A stretch of DNA of 64,000 nt. Source: Pseudochrobactrum saccharolyticum. GTDB lineage: Bacteria > Pseudomonadota > Alphaproteobacteria > Rhizobiales > Rhizobiaceae. Shown here piece after piece: positions 8,150-17,737 of this stretch. The stretch lies in the NCBI RefSeq assembly GCF_008801715.1, contig NZ_VZPG01000003.1, forward strand, positions 454,295-518,294, given 5' to 3'. A program made the position numbers and the translations under genes. A model generated the notes under the pieces. It did no database searches. It saw nothing but the letters and a program-made list of their open reading frames with translations, and had not been told where the DNA came from. The first letter of the stretch is position 1, and each line of letters starts with the position of its first letter.

Positions 8150-10876
8150 ATGCAGGCTATCATCAAGGCGAAAAAGCGCTCTTTGTCCCAACATGCGCAA
8201 AAGGCCGGACTTCTGGCTTCGGTTGCGTTTATTGCAGTGCTTGGCACCGGATTGCCGATGATTGCCCATGCGCAGACCACTGTATCGCAGACGATCAGTT
8301 TCAATATCCGCGCACAAAATCTGGGTTCAGCACTTGCCGGTTTTGCCGACCGTGCCGGCCTCAAACTGCTGATGCGATCCGATATGGTATCCGGCAAGAC
8401 AAGCCCTGCGGTGCAAGGCATGATGACACGGGAACAGGCACTGGGCAGATTGCTGTCCGGCTCCGGCCTGAATTACTCCATTCAGGGCACAACGCTCACA
8501 ATTCATGATCCGGCAGGAAGCGCCCAATCCGTAGTTGCACCAGACGGCACCGTGACACTGAACACAATCACCGTGACCAATGGCGGTTCAATCGCCGCGG
8601 CTGAAGCGCCATATCACACGGCAGCACCGACCTCTTATATTTCAGAGCAGACGATTGAGCGTTTTCGCGGCGCAAGCCCTGCTGATATTTTCCGCGGCAC
8701 ACCGGGCGTGATGTCCGGTGAAGCCCGCAATGGTGCCGGTGCGATTGATGTGAACATCCGCGGTATGCAGGGCATGGGGCGCGTCGCGACCACTATCGAC
8801 GGTGCGGAAAATGCCATCAATGTCTATCAGGGCTATCAGGGTATCTCGAACCGCACCTTTGTTGATCCGGATTTTCTCGGCGGCATTGATATCCAAAAAG
8901 GCTCCGATGCTGCTTCCAGCGGTATTGCCGGTACGGTCGCCATGCGCACAATTGAGGCGGGCGATATAGTCAAGGAAGGCAACCGCTTCGGCCTGCGTGT
9001 CAAAGGCGGTTTCGGCACCAATTCCAGCAAGCCTGAAGAGGGTAACGTTGCTGGCTACGAAATTATCAATAGCGGTTATCCCGGCGATCTGCAGCCGGAA
9101 TTCGATCACCTCTATGTACCAAGTGTTAAGAGTTCGGATGACACCATGAACCGTCCGGCTTTTTTGAAGCCGACCAATGGTTCAGGCAGTATCGTTGCAG
9201 CCATGCAGGACGAAAATATTGAACTGCTGGCAGGCTATGCCTATCGCGAGCGCGGCAATTACCATGCCGGTAAAAACGGCCCTGCCGCCGGTATCGCCAA
9301 TCTCGGCGGGATGAGCGTATGCAGTTTTCTTTGTAACTTACCCAATCCTGAATACAGATGGTATCCGCAATATATTGAGAACACAGGTCTGGCCAATTAC
9401 CGCCCAGGTGAGCAGGTTCTCAACACCCAGATGGCAACGAAATCCCTGCTGCTGAAAGGCAAGGTTATGTTCGGCGACGGGCATAGTGTTCAACTTGGCT
9501 ATACCGGCTTTGAAAGCAAAGCTGGTACTTTTAAGGCAAATGCCTTGAGTACGCTCGGACAACAAGCCAGACAACAGCGCCTGACGACAGATATTGAAGC
9601 GCATACAGGAACATTTAAATATCGCTGGGACCCTGAAGAGAATGACCTGATTAATCTCAAGGCCAATCTTTGGGGTACGAAGCTGAAGCAACGCAATCCG
9701 GTCGACTGGCTGCCGGCAGATGCACCGGTCGACTTTAAATCCGGACCTGATCTGTGGACATGGGGCGGCGATATCAGCAACCGTTCACAGTTCACGACTG
9801 CCTATGGTGATTTTGATATGACCTATGGCGCGTCTTACAAAGAAGAAGATACCAAGCCGACCGAAGGAACAAGGAAATGGGACACATTTCTTGATTTGCG
9901 TGACGGCACCCGCAAAGAAGCCGCAGCCTATATCAAGACAGCATATAAACCGGTTGACTGGCTAACGGTCAATGGCGGCCTGCGCTATTCCCATATGTGG
10001 TCGCGCGATCGCAGCCGCACAAAATATGTTCATCCTGATATGGTTTACGGCAAAGCGCGTTTCAAACAGGGCGGCTTCAGCCCGTCATTGGGCGTAACAA
10101 TCGAACCATTTGAAGGTGCACAATTCTACACCAATTATTCCAGCACCTTACGCGCGCCGAGCATTATGGAAGCCGTGTCCGCTTTCAATATGACCGTGAA
10201 TGAAGATGCCAAAGCAGAGCGTTCCAACAACTGGGAAATCGGTGCAAACTTCATTCAGGACGACCTGATTACCGGGACAGATCGTGCAATGCTCAAACTG
10301 GGTTACTTCAACTGGGATGTAAAAGATTACATCGCCCGCGAATTCCACAGATATGCGAACTCTGCGAATGTGCGCATTTTCAATATTGACCGCGCCCGTT
10401 TCTCCGGTCTTGAAATGTCGGCCAATTATGCGCTCGGCGGTTTCGAAGCCACACTGGCTGCCAATTATTATCTGAATGTGGAGTTCTGCCGTACCGCTGA
10501 AACCTGTGAAAACAAATCTCTCTATGCCGACTATGCCACCAATCACGTACCGCCTAAATATGGTATAGACCTGACCCTGACCCAGAAATTACTGGATGAT
10601 GCACTCACAGTCGGCGGCCGCATTTCCTATACCGCATCGCGTGCGAGCGGACATGGTGATGTCACAGGTCAGGGTATGTCGCAGTTTATTACTATGATCA
10701 ACTGGCAGCCTTACACATTGGTGGATGTGTTTGCAGAATATAAAATCAACGACACTTATACCGCCAGCGTGCGCGTGGAAAATCTGACAGACCGGTTCTA
10801 TGTCGATCCGCTCAGCCTTGCACAGCAGCCGGGACCAGGCCGGACATTCTATGCATCTCTGACGGCCAATTTTTAA
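8150..10876 (+). CDS. TonB-dependent receptor with STN signalling domain (copy 1)
   Basis: A 908-residue outer-membrane transporter of the hemoglobin/transferrin/lactoferrin-type receptor group. A signal peptide ends near residue 43 (MIAHAQ). The STN domain (NIRAQNLGSALAGFADRAG, about residues 50-105) talks to FecR. The plug follows (ERFRGASPADIFRGTPGV...VNIRGMQGMGRVATTIDG), then a 22-strand-type barrel ending PGPGRTFYASLTANF with the terminal Phe needed for BAM insertion. Extracellular loops hold cysteine pairs (CSFLC; FCRTAETC). The ATG at 8150 with AAGGCGG 9 bases upstream is preferred over an in-frame TTG at 8129. The direct repeat GAGGCCGGAAT (8085-8095 and 8110-8120) lies in the leader. 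The ligand is unknown: heme, a siderophore or a host iron protein are all possible. Confidence 0.9.
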   Translation: MQAIIKAKKRSLSQHAQKAGLLASVAFIAVLGTGLPMIAHAQTTVSQTISFNIRAQNLGSALAGFADRAGLKLLMRSDMVSGKTSPAVQGMMTREQALGRLLSGSGLNYSIQGTTLTIHDPAGSAQSVVAPDGTVTLNTITVTNGGSIAAAEAPYHTAAPTSYISEQTIERFRGASPADIFRGTPGVMSGEARNGAGAIDVNIRGMQGMGRVATTIDGAENAINVYQGYQGISNRTFVDPDFLGGIDIQKGSDAASSGIAGTVAMRTIEAGDIVKEGNRFGLRVKGGFGTNSSKPEEGNVAGYEIINSGYPGDLQPEFDHLYVPSVKSSDDTMNRPAFLKPTNGSGSIVAAMQDENIELLAGYAYRERGNYHAGKNGPAAGIANLGGMSVCSFLCNLPNPEYRWYPQYIENTGLANYRPGEQVLNTQMATKSLLLKGKVMFGDGHSVQLGYTGFESKAGTFKANALSTLGQQARQQRLTTDIEAHTGTFKYRWDPEENDLINLKANLWGTKLKQRNPVDWLPADAPVDFKSGPDLWTWGGDISNRSQFTTAYGDFDMTYGASYKEEDTKPTEGTRKWDTFLDLRDGTRKEAAAYIKTAYKPVDWLTVNGGLRYSHMWSRDRSRTKYVHPDMVYGKARFKQGGFSPSLGVTIEPFEGAQFYTNYSSTLRAPSIMEAVSAFNMTVNEDAKAERSNNWEIGANFIQDDLITGTDRAMLKLGYFNWDVKDYIAREFHRYANSANVRIFNIDRARFSGLEMSANYALGGFEATLAANYYLNVEFCRTAETCENKSLYADYATNHVPPKYGIDLTLTQKLLDDALTVGGRISYTASRASGHGDVTGQGMSQFITMINWQPYTLVDVFAEYKINDTYTASVRVENLTDRFYVDPLSLAQQPGPGRTFYASLTANF

Positions 10877-11056
10877 AACTCACAGGGACAACCAGACCGC
10901 TATGCCGTTGGGTCACACGCACCGGCATAGCCCCTGCCCGTATCTGAAGCGTAGATTTATGCCTTGCAAAATAAACTTGATTATAATAGTCAAGATTTAT
11001 TCTATCGTCATTGCCTGACGAGCCGGACGCTATGCTTTCAGAAAACGGTTACACAG

Positions 11057-11557
11057 ATGTGGGATCTCCATCATCTTTTTAAAAAACATGCGCGTGATAT
11101 TATACAATCATTACGCCGCAGAGGGCTTCCTGAAGAAACGGCTGCCGATCTGACGCAGGACACGTTTTTACGCGTTTTGGTTTCTCCCCCTGCGGAAAGC
11201 AAAACCACTTATAATCCCGCAGCCTATTTGTTCAGAATTGCGCGCAACCTCGGTACAGATCATCAGCGGCGTGAAGGTTTGCTGCGCAGAGCCGATCTCA
11301 CACCCGAAGATTTTTCTGCCATTGCTGACCCCTCCCCCTCACCGGAAAAACAGGTCTATGACCGGCAAAAACTGATGCTGGCACAACAAGCTTTGCAGGA
11401 ACTGCCCGACCGAACGCGCAAAGCATTCGAGATGCACCGTATGGATGAGATGACCATTGCGGCAATTGCAGCGGAACTTAATCTCTCCGTGGGCAGGACA
11501 TGGACGCTCATCAGAGATGCCTATGAATTTATTGACAGGCGCCTTACCGGACTGTGA
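11057..11557 (+). CDS. FecI-like ECF sigma factor (copy 2)
   Basis: About 166 residues from the ATG at 11057, the usual size for this family. Region 2 shows AADLTQDTFLRVLV and AYLFRIARNLGTDHQRR; region 4 shows MDEMTIAAIAAELNLSVGRTW. The frame stays open upstream to a TTG at 10964, but the extra 31 residues lack sigma features. No strong Shine-Dalgarno sequence marks either start. It opens the second fecI-fecR-receptor cassette. The sequence differs clearly from copy 1, so the two sigma factors are not a recent duplication even though the receptors are close. Confidence 0.88.
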   Translation: MWDLHHLFKKHARDIIQSLRRRGLPEETAADLTQDTFLRVLVSPPAESKTTYNPAAYLFRIARNLGTDHQRREGLLRRADLTPEDFSAIADPSPSPEKQVYDRQKLMLAQQALQELPDRTRKAFEMHRMDEMTIAAIAAELNLSVGRTWTLIRDAYEFIDRRLTGL

Positions 11558-11642
11558 CAAATTTTCCCATACACTGAAAATTAACCACGCTCATTCGTAA
11601 ACAGAAATGAGACAGTAATCTATCCGGACAGGCTTGAAACAT

Positions 11643-12599
11643 ATGACCAATTCCGCTGATGAGACAGAAGAAGCACAGCGGCTGTTTCGTGAAGCAGCCG
11701 ATCTGGCTATCCGTCTGCAAAATGACCCCGTTAATCCCGTTTCTGCCGACATGATTAAAACATGGGTCACCCGCAGCCCTGCCCATGCCGCAGCCTGGGC
11801 GCGTGTGGCTGCCATTCATGGCATGACCGGCACTTTGTTCTCAGAAAACCGGAAAATACCGGAGAAAAGCAAACTATCCCGCCGCAATTTTATCGCCGGA
11901 ACCACACTCGGCCTTGGAGCCCTGACCACCGGCGCGCTGACAGTGCCGCATCTGTGGCTGCTGTCGCAGGCCGATCACATCACCTCCACGGCAGAGATCA
12001 GAGACTTTCCCCTGCCTGACGGCAGCCTCGCAACGCTGGGGCCTGACAGTGCAATTGCCGTTGATTTTTCCGAGCAAGGTCGTCGTATCGGGCTGCTGTC
12101 CGGCATGGCGTATTTTCAAGTTCAGCCGGACAGCGCAAGGCCTTTTACCGTCTCAACCGGCCCTATGCTGGTCACTGCGCTGGGCACGGCTTTTGATGTT
12201 TCTGCAGAAAAAGGCTTTCTCTCTGTGGCCGTGGCGCATGGTAGTGTTGAAGCCAGAACCGGCACACCGGCAGGAGAAAAGCTGGAGGCCGGTACGTGGC
12301 TTAGTTTTGACAGCGCCACTAACCGGATTACCCGCGGTGAACAGGAACCATCACAAATTGCAGCATGGCGCTCCAACATGCTGTTTGCGGAAAATGAAAC
12401 TGTTGCCGCCCTTTGTGCAAAAATTTCCCGTTGGCAAAACGGGCGCGTATTGATCGCTGATCCTTCACTCGGATCGCGCACGGTCAGCGGTGTGTTTGAT
12501 CTTAACGACCCTGATGCAGCCATTGCAGCAGTTGTCCGGCCTTTTGGCGCCAAGACACGAAAAATTGCGTCTTTGCTGACAATTGTCTCTTCCGTATAA
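11643..12599 (+). CDS. FecR-family anti-sigma/signal transducer (copy 2)
   Basis: About 318 residues from the ATG at 11643; a TTG three codons upstream is a less likely start. The order is as in copy 1: an N-terminal sigma-binding domain with the WARVAAIHG helix, a single membrane segment (about residues 80-103), a periplasmic FecR domain (LPDGSLATLGPDSAIAVDF, ALGTAFDVS, VAHGSVEA) and a C-terminal STN-like end (RTVSGVFDLNDPDAAIAAVV). The segment before the membrane helix reads LSRRNFIAG, a very good twin-arginine motif, which fits reports that E. coli FecR uses the Tat pathway. Pairing with the upstream sigma factor and downstream receptor is inferred from position. Confidence 0.9.
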   Translation: MTNSADETEEAQRLFREAADLAIRLQNDPVNPVSADMIKTWVTRSPAHAAAWARVAAIHGMTGTLFSENRKIPEKSKLSRRNFIAGTTLGLGALTTGALTVPHLWLLSQADHITSTAEIRDFPLPDGSLATLGPDSAIAVDFSEQGRRIGLLSGMAYFQVQPDSARPFTVSTGPMLVTALGTAFDVSAEKGFLSVAVAHGSVEARTGTPAGEKLEAGTWLSFDSATNRITRGEQEPSQIAAWRSNMLFAENETVAALCAKISRWQNGRVLIADPSLGSRTVSGVFDLNDPDAAIAAVVRPFGAKTRKIASLLTIVSSV

Positions 12600-12653
12600 A
12601 ATATGAGTAAAAACTGAATATTTTTATCCGCCACTCGTAAAGAAGAATATGAG

Positions 12654-12680
12654 GGCGTTTTCTCATGCAGAAAAAACGCC
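12654..12680 (+). promoter_or_regulatory. Leader hairpin before receptor 2
   Basis: GGCGTTTT and AAAACGCC arms separated by 11 bases lie 30 bases before the ATG of the second receptor. There is no T-run directly after it, so it looks like a leader stem-loop rather than a terminator. Its function is not known. Confidence 0.35.
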
Positions 12681-12710
12681 TGTAATGATTGACCGACGGA
12701 GTGAGCAGGC

Positions 12711-15700
12711 ATGACAGGCGCCACCAAACAAGCGGCACGACACACCAAATGCAGCAAAGCCATGATAGCCGCTTTGCTGGCAACCACCGCAATGATAACC
12801 GGCGTGGTTCTGACAGCAACCAGCTTCAATGCACAGGCACAGCAACAGACAGGCTTCAATATTCCGTCCGGTCCACTCAACCGCGCACTCGCAGCCTTTG
12901 GCAGCCAATCCGGCACCCAGCTATCCTATGAACCTGCTGTCGTACGCGGGAAATCTTCTCCGGGAATTTCAGGTGCAGCCACCAAGGAGCAGGCACTGGC
13001 GCGGATTTTGCAGAGTTCCGGCCTGACCTATAATTTCACCGGCACAAAATCCGTACTGATTACTGAGCGACTTGCCGCCAATACCGGCGGCGCTGCGCCG
13101 GACGGCTCACTCATTCTGAACCAGATAACTGTTTCCAGTGGCGGAGCAATCGCCGCCGCAACAGCGCCTTATGAAACGGCAGCACCAACCACCTATATTT
13201 CCGGCGAAACAATTGAGCGTTATCGCGGTTCCAGCCCTGCGGATATGTTTCGCGGTACACCCGGTGTCAAATCCGGTGAAGCCCGCAATGGTGCAGGATC
13301 AATTGATGTCAATATTCGCGGTATGCAAGGCATGGGGCGCGTATCCACAACCATTGACGGCGCGGAAAACTCCGTCACCGTCTATCAGGGCTATCAGGGT
13401 GTTTCCAACCGCACCTTTGTTGATCCTGATTTTATTGCCGGTGTGGAAATCAACAAGGGGGCGGACACCGCTTCATGGGGCAATGCCGGTTCGGTCAGCA
13501 TGCGCACTGTCGGCGTGGACGATATTGTTAAAGACGGTAATCACTGGGGTATCCGCGTTAAAGGCGGTATTGGCGGCAACACGTCCAAACCACTGGCTGG
13601 TGCTCTGAGCGGTTATCAGTGGCCCTATGCGCCGTGGGATGCAATGAAAGCACCTGTCGGCTCAAAAGACGGGTTGGACAGGCCGTCATTCCTGTCTCCG
13701 ACATCCGCTTCCGGCAGTATTGTCGGCGCCTATAAAGGCGATGCAATCGATGTTCTGGCCGGTTATGCACGGCGTAAACAGGGTAATTATCATGCAGGAA
13801 CGCGTGGCTCTGCAGCTGCCGATCCGGTCAATCTGGGCAGACAGCCTTATTGCAATTCAATGATTGCCATTCATTGCACACCCAGAAGCCCGGGCAATTA
13901 CTGGAACGAATATTATGCCAATCAGGGGCTGACCAATTACCGTCCGGGTGAGGAAGTCCTCAACACTCAGCTGGAAACCGAGTCATGGCTGGCAAAACTC
14001 AATGCCCGTTTTGCGGATGATCATGAAGTGCAGCTCGGCTATATGGGTTATCGCAGCGAGGCCGGTGACAGGCTGGCCTCACGCTTGAGCGGCATTAAAG
14101 ACCAGTCCATACAGCAAGAGCAAACCGCGGGAACCAGCCTCGACACGGTGACTGCGCGTTATAACTGGAAACCGGAAGACAATGAGCTGATTGATCTGCG
14201 CGCCAATCTCTACTGGACGCATCTGCAATTGCGTAATCCGGTACGTGGCGGTCGTGGTGTTACACCGGGAGGGATCGGCCTGCCTGCCGATTTCCGTGTC
14301 GGATCTGACAGTGATATGTGGGGCGGTGATATCCAGAACAAATCCGCTTTCACTTTTGATGCAGGCGATCTGGATCTGACTTACGGCACGTCTTTCCGTG
14401 TGGAAGATACGCGCGGCAGTGAACATTCCGCAGCTCTGGAAGGCTGGATGACACCGCGCGATGCGATCCGCCATGAAGTCGCCGTTTATACGAAGGCTGC
14501 CTATAAGCCTGTTGACTGGCTTACTGTGAATGGCGGCTTGCGCTATTCGCATTTCTGGTCGAAAGACCGCTTTGATCCCTATGAGCGCAATCAGATCAAG
14601 AATGCAAAGGGACAGGGTTCCAGAACCAATGATGGCGGTTTCAGCCCGTCTGTCGGTCTGACTTTTGAACCGTGGGAACAGACCCAGTTCTATGTCAATT
14701 ATTCCAATACGCTGCGCGCGCCGAGCATTATTGAATCCGTTTCCGCGTTCAACAGCGTTACCGCAAATACGGATGTAAAACCGGAGCGTTCCAGCAACTG
14801 GGAAATCGGCACCAATGTCGTCCGTAACAGCCTGCTTACCGATGAAGATACGGGTATGCTTAAACTCGGTTACTTTAACTGGGATGTTAAAAACTACATC
14901 TCGCGCAATATTGTTTATGACACTAAAAATCCGAGCAATTTTGCCCTGAATATCGGCAATATCCACCGTGCAAAGTTTTCCGGTCTGGAATTTTCCGGTC
15001 GCTATGAGCTGGACGGTTTCACAGCTGATCTGGCAGCCAATTATTATCTGAATGTTGAATATTGCCGCACATCCGACAGTTGCGACGGCAAGAGCCTTTA
15101 TGGTGACTATGCCACCAACCATGTGCAGCCCAAATATTCGGTTGACCTGACCCTGTCGCAGAAACTACTGGAAGAACGGCTGATGCTCGGCGGTCGTGTC
15201 TCCTATACGGGGCCGCGCGCTATCGGTCATGGCGATGTAACTGCACAAGGCGCATCTGAATTCATCACACCGGTGCTCTGGAAACCCTATGCGCTTGTTG
15301 ACCTGTTTGCAGAATATAAAATCACTGACAATCTGACAGCGGCATTCCGCGTCGAGAATGTGTTTGATAAATTCTACATTGATCCTCTGGGTCTTGTAAC
15401 GCAGCCGGGTCCGGGCCGTACTTTCTATGCCAGCCTCACAGCTGATATCGGCGGTGAACAGCAATTGCCGTCCCTGCCGTCCTTCCTGACACGGCGTCCA
15501 ACGGCTGAAGGCGCTCCGATTGACTGGACAGGCCTTTATGCCGGTGCCCATGCAGGCGGTGTTTTTGGCCGGACATGGGGCAACACAACCGCTCTCGACG
15601 GCACATCCAATGCGGTTGCAGCAACGGAATCCGCTGATTTCGGCATGGATAGCGGTTTGTTTGGTGTGCAGGCCGGTTATAACTGGCAATTGCCAAACCG

Positions 15701-16364
15701 TGTGGTGCTGGGCATCGCTGCCGACTGGAGCAAGACCTATCTGAATGCTGCACATAAAGCCCGCACAACAGAGGGCGATTTTGCCGGCACCGGCAATGTG
15801 CAGGCGCAGACCCTCTATGACATTGACTGGACTGCCGCTGTGCGCGGTAAACTCGGCTATGCTTTTGACAATAAATGGATGCTCTATGGCAGCGGCGGTG
15901 TGGCCTTTGCCCGCGAGAGCCAGTCGCGCGAGCAATATCGTGTCAGTGCAGACAGTTCTGACAAGGTCACAGAAATTGCGCTGACTGAAAAGGAGAAAGC
16001 AACACGATTCGGCTGGACAGCCGGCGGCGGGATTGAATATGCCATTAATGACCGGTGGTCGGTGATGGCGGATTATTCCTACACACGTTTCGGCAAAACC
16101 AATTTCAACTTTAACAATGCCCGTGCCGGTATCATGCGTGACTGGGAAACACAGGAAAAGATTGGTGTTGAGATTGTTGACCCGTCAAAACAGCCGGGCA
16201 TGGGTGACTTCTGCACTCAGTTCCCGCAATATTGTGAGCCTTACGAAAAAGCGATCTATGAGACCGTCAAACATGAAGGATCGTCGAGTGTTAAAAACGG
16301 ACGCAAAGCATCCAATTCGCTTGATTTTCATACATTCAAAATCGGTGTGAATTACCGGTTCTGA
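12711..16364 (+). CDS. TonB-dependent receptor fused to an Omp25-like beta-barrel domain
   Basis: 1217 residues in one uninterrupted frame. Residues 1-43 form a signal peptide. The STN domain (FNIPSGPLNRALAAFGSQSG) follows, then a plug and barrel closely similar to receptor copy 1 (shared SGEARNGAG, VNIRGMQGMGRV, NRTFVDPDF, YFNWDVK, YATNHV). The barrel ends near residue 910 with PGPGRTFYASLTAD, where copy 1 stops. Here a Pro-rich linker (LPSLPSFLTRRP) leads into about 280 residues that start IDWTGLYAGAHAGGVFG and end FKIGVNYRF, the signature of Omp25/Omp31-type 8-strand porin-family proteins. The product would therefore hold two outer-membrane barrels in tandem. A GGAG sequence 9 bases before the ATG supports the start. 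A terminator follows. The ligand and the role of the second barrel are unknown. Confidence 0.92.
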   Translation: MTGATKQAARHTKCSKAMIAALLATTAMITGVVLTATSFNAQAQQQTGFNIPSGPLNRALAAFGSQSGTQLSYEPAVVRGKSSPGISGAATKEQALARILQSSGLTYNFTGTKSVLITERLAANTGGAAPDGSLILNQITVSSGGAIAAATAPYETAAPTTYISGETIERYRGSSPADMFRGTPGVKSGEARNGAGSIDVNIRGMQGMGRVSTTIDGAENSVTVYQGYQGVSNRTFVDPDFIAGVEINKGADTASWGNAGSVSMRTVGVDDIVKDGNHWGIRVKGGIGGNTSKPLAGALSGYQWPYAPWDAMKAPVGSKDGLDRPSFLSPTSASGSIVGAYKGDAIDVLAGYARRKQGNYHAGTRGSAAADPVNLGRQPYCNSMIAIHCTPRSPGNYWNEYYANQGLTNYRPGEEVLNTQLETESWLAKLNARFADDHEVQLGYMGYRSEAGDRLASRLSGIKDQSIQQEQTAGTSLDTVTARYNWKPEDNELIDLRANLYWTHLQLRNPVRGGRGVTPGGIGLPADFRVGSDSDMWGGDIQNKSAFTFDAGDLDLTYGTSFRVEDTRGSEHSAALEGWMTPRDAIRHEVAVYTKAAYKPVDWLTVNGGLRYSHFWSKDRFDPYERNQIKNAKGQGSRTNDGGFSPSVGLTFEPWEQTQFYVNYSNTLRAPSIIESVSAFNSVTANTDVKPERSSNWEIGTNVVRNSLLTDEDTGMLKLGYFNWDVKNYISRNIVYDTKNPSNFALNIGNIHRAKFSGLEFSGRYELDGFTADLAANYYLNVEYCRTSDSCDGKSLYGDYATNHVQPKYSVDLTLSQKLLEERLMLGGRVSYTGPRAIGHGDVTAQGASEFITPVLWKPYALVDLFAEYKITDNLTAAFRVENVFDKFYIDPLGLVTQPGPGRTFYASLTADIGGEQQLPSLPSFLTRRPTAEGAPIDWTGLYAGAHAGGVFGRTWGNTTALDGTSNAVAATESADFGMDSGLFGVQAGYNWQLPNRVVLGIAADWSKTYLNAAHKARTTEGDFAGTGNVQAQTLYDIDWTAAVRGKLGYAFDNKWMLYGSGGVAFARESQSREQYRVSADSSDKVTEIALTEKEKATRFGWTAGGGIEYAINDRWSVMADYSYTRFGKTNFNFNNARAGIMRDWETQEKIGVEIVDPSKQPGMGDFCTQFPQYCEPYEKAIYETVKHEGSSSVKNGRKASNSLDFHTFKIGVNYRF

Positions 16365-16375
16365 CAGGGCTCAAA

Positions 16376-16408
16376 AGCCGGTCTGAGTTTCTCAGACCGG
16401 CTTTTTTT
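16376..16408 (+). terminator. Rho-independent terminator after receptor 2
   Basis: A 12-bp perfect stem (AGCCGGTCTGAG and complement) with a TTT loop is followed by seven T. It ends the second iron cassette and lies 2 bases before the end of the convergent cydX gene. Confidence 0.93.
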
Positions 16409-16410
16409 AT

Positions 16411-16542
16411 TTAATGTTCAGAGCCTGTATGGCCATGTTCTTTGCGTTTGGCAGCATCATCCACCAGCTCATACCACATGGCGTTGAGCACCGCGAAAGC
16501 CGCTGCGAGAGGTAGTCCTAAAACCCAGGCGAAATACCACAT
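16411..16542 (-). CDS. cydX: Cytochrome bd oxidase small subunit CydX
   Basis: A 43-residue single-pass membrane protein that begins MWYFAWVLGLPLAAAFAVLN, the hallmark of CydX (CydX/YbgT family), and ends with a short charged tail (KRKEHGHTGSEH). CydX stabilises the heme groups of the CydAB complex. It lies 49 bases after cydB on the same strand, the normal position in a cydABX operon. Confidence 0.9.
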   Translation of the reverse strand: MWYFAWVLGLPLAAAFAVLNAMWYELVDDAAKRKEHGHTGSEH

Positions 16543-16591
16543 TTAAAACCTCATATTATATAAGAGACAGAAATGATGACGGAAACGGGCA

Positions 16592-17737
16592 TCAGTAATG
16601 CCCCTCTTCCAGATCGCTTTCCGTCACTTTTCCGCGCAGCACATAATAGACCCAGCTCGTATAGAGCATGATGATCGGCAGCATAATGCCGGTGCTGATC
16701 AGCATGATGAACAGGGTCAGATGGCTGGATGAGCTGTCCCAAACCGTCAGGCTGGCACTCGGATTCAGCGAGGATGGCAGAATGAACGGGAACATCGCCA
16801 CACCGACCGATGTAATCACACCGAAGATCGACAATTTACCGAACAGCAATGCCACGAGCGGACGCCGTGCCCACAAAAAGAGGATCACCGCGAAAGGCGA
16901 CAGCAGGCCAAGTGCAGGTACAGCCCACAGAGCCGGATAACGCAGATAATTGGCAAGCCATGCGCCTTGCTCAACCACTGCGGTTTTAAACAGCGGGTTA
17001 GACGGGCCGTTCGGATCAATCTCACTGGTAATGCGGTAACCCAGACCGGATTTCCAGAGATACAGCCCTGCGGCGACATAAAAGACCACTGTCAGCAATG
17101 CAAGAAGCGTACCGTATTTTTTAGCACGCTCAGCCACAATGCCTGTGGTTTTGACACAGAGCCACACACAACCATGCATGGCCAGCATGATGACCGACAT
17201 CAGACCTGCCAGCAGCGCAAACGGGTTAAGCAAGGCAAAGAATGAACCTTCATAGAAGATCATCATATCGTCATTGATACGGAACGGCACGCCGAGCAGC
17301 ACATTGCCGACAGCCACACCAAAAATCAGTGACGGCACAAAACCACCGATGAACAATGCCCGGTCCCAATTGTTGCGCCACAGCGCGCTTTCACGCTTGT
17401 TGCGGTATTTAAAGCCGACCGGCCGCAGGATCAGTGCGAACAAAATGATGAACATCGCCAGATAGAAGCCGGAGAAAGACACCGCGTAAAGCTGCGGCCA
17501 TGCGGCAAAAATCGCACCACCGGCCAGAATGAGCCAGACCTGATTGCCTTCCCAGACCGGTTCAATGGTTTCCAGCACCAGTCTGCGTTCCAGATCGGTG
17601 CGGGCAACAAATGGCAGCATGGTTTCAATACCAAGGTCAAAACCATCCATCGCCGCAAAGCCGATGAGCAGCACACCCAGCAATACCCACCAGATCAGAC
17701 GTAAGGTTGAATAATCAAGAAGTTCGGACAAAACCAT
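16592..17737 (-). CDS. cydB: Cytochrome bd ubiquinol oxidase subunit II
   Basis: A 381-residue integral membrane protein, the usual length for CydB. It shows the conserved [14 protein letters not shown] segment near residue 30, [15 protein letters not shown], and the [13 protein letters not shown] segment near the C-terminus. With CydA it forms the high-affinity quinol oxidase that reduces oxygen to water under low oxygen. Its ATG shares one base with the cydA stop (TAATG), so translation is coupled. The order cydA-cydB-cydX is typical. Confidence 0.96.
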   Translation of the reverse strand: MVLSELLDYSTLRLIWWVLLGVLLIGFAAMDGFDLGIETMLPFVARTDLERRLVLETIEPVWEGNQVWLILAGGAIFAAWPQLYAVSFSGFYLAMFIILFALILRPVGFKYRNKRESALWRNNWDRALFIGGFVPSLIFGVAVGNVLLGVPFRINDDMMIFYEGSFFALLNPFALLAGLMSVIMLAMHGCVWLCVKTTGIVAERAKKYGTLLALLTVVFYVAAGLYLWKSGLGYRITSEIDPNGPSNPLFKTAVVEQGAWLANYLRYPALWAVPALGLLSPFAVILFLWARRPLVALLFGKLSIFGVITSVGVAMFPFILPSSLNPSASLTVWDSSSSHLTLFIMLISTGIMLPIIMLYTSWVYYVLRGKVTESDLEEGHY

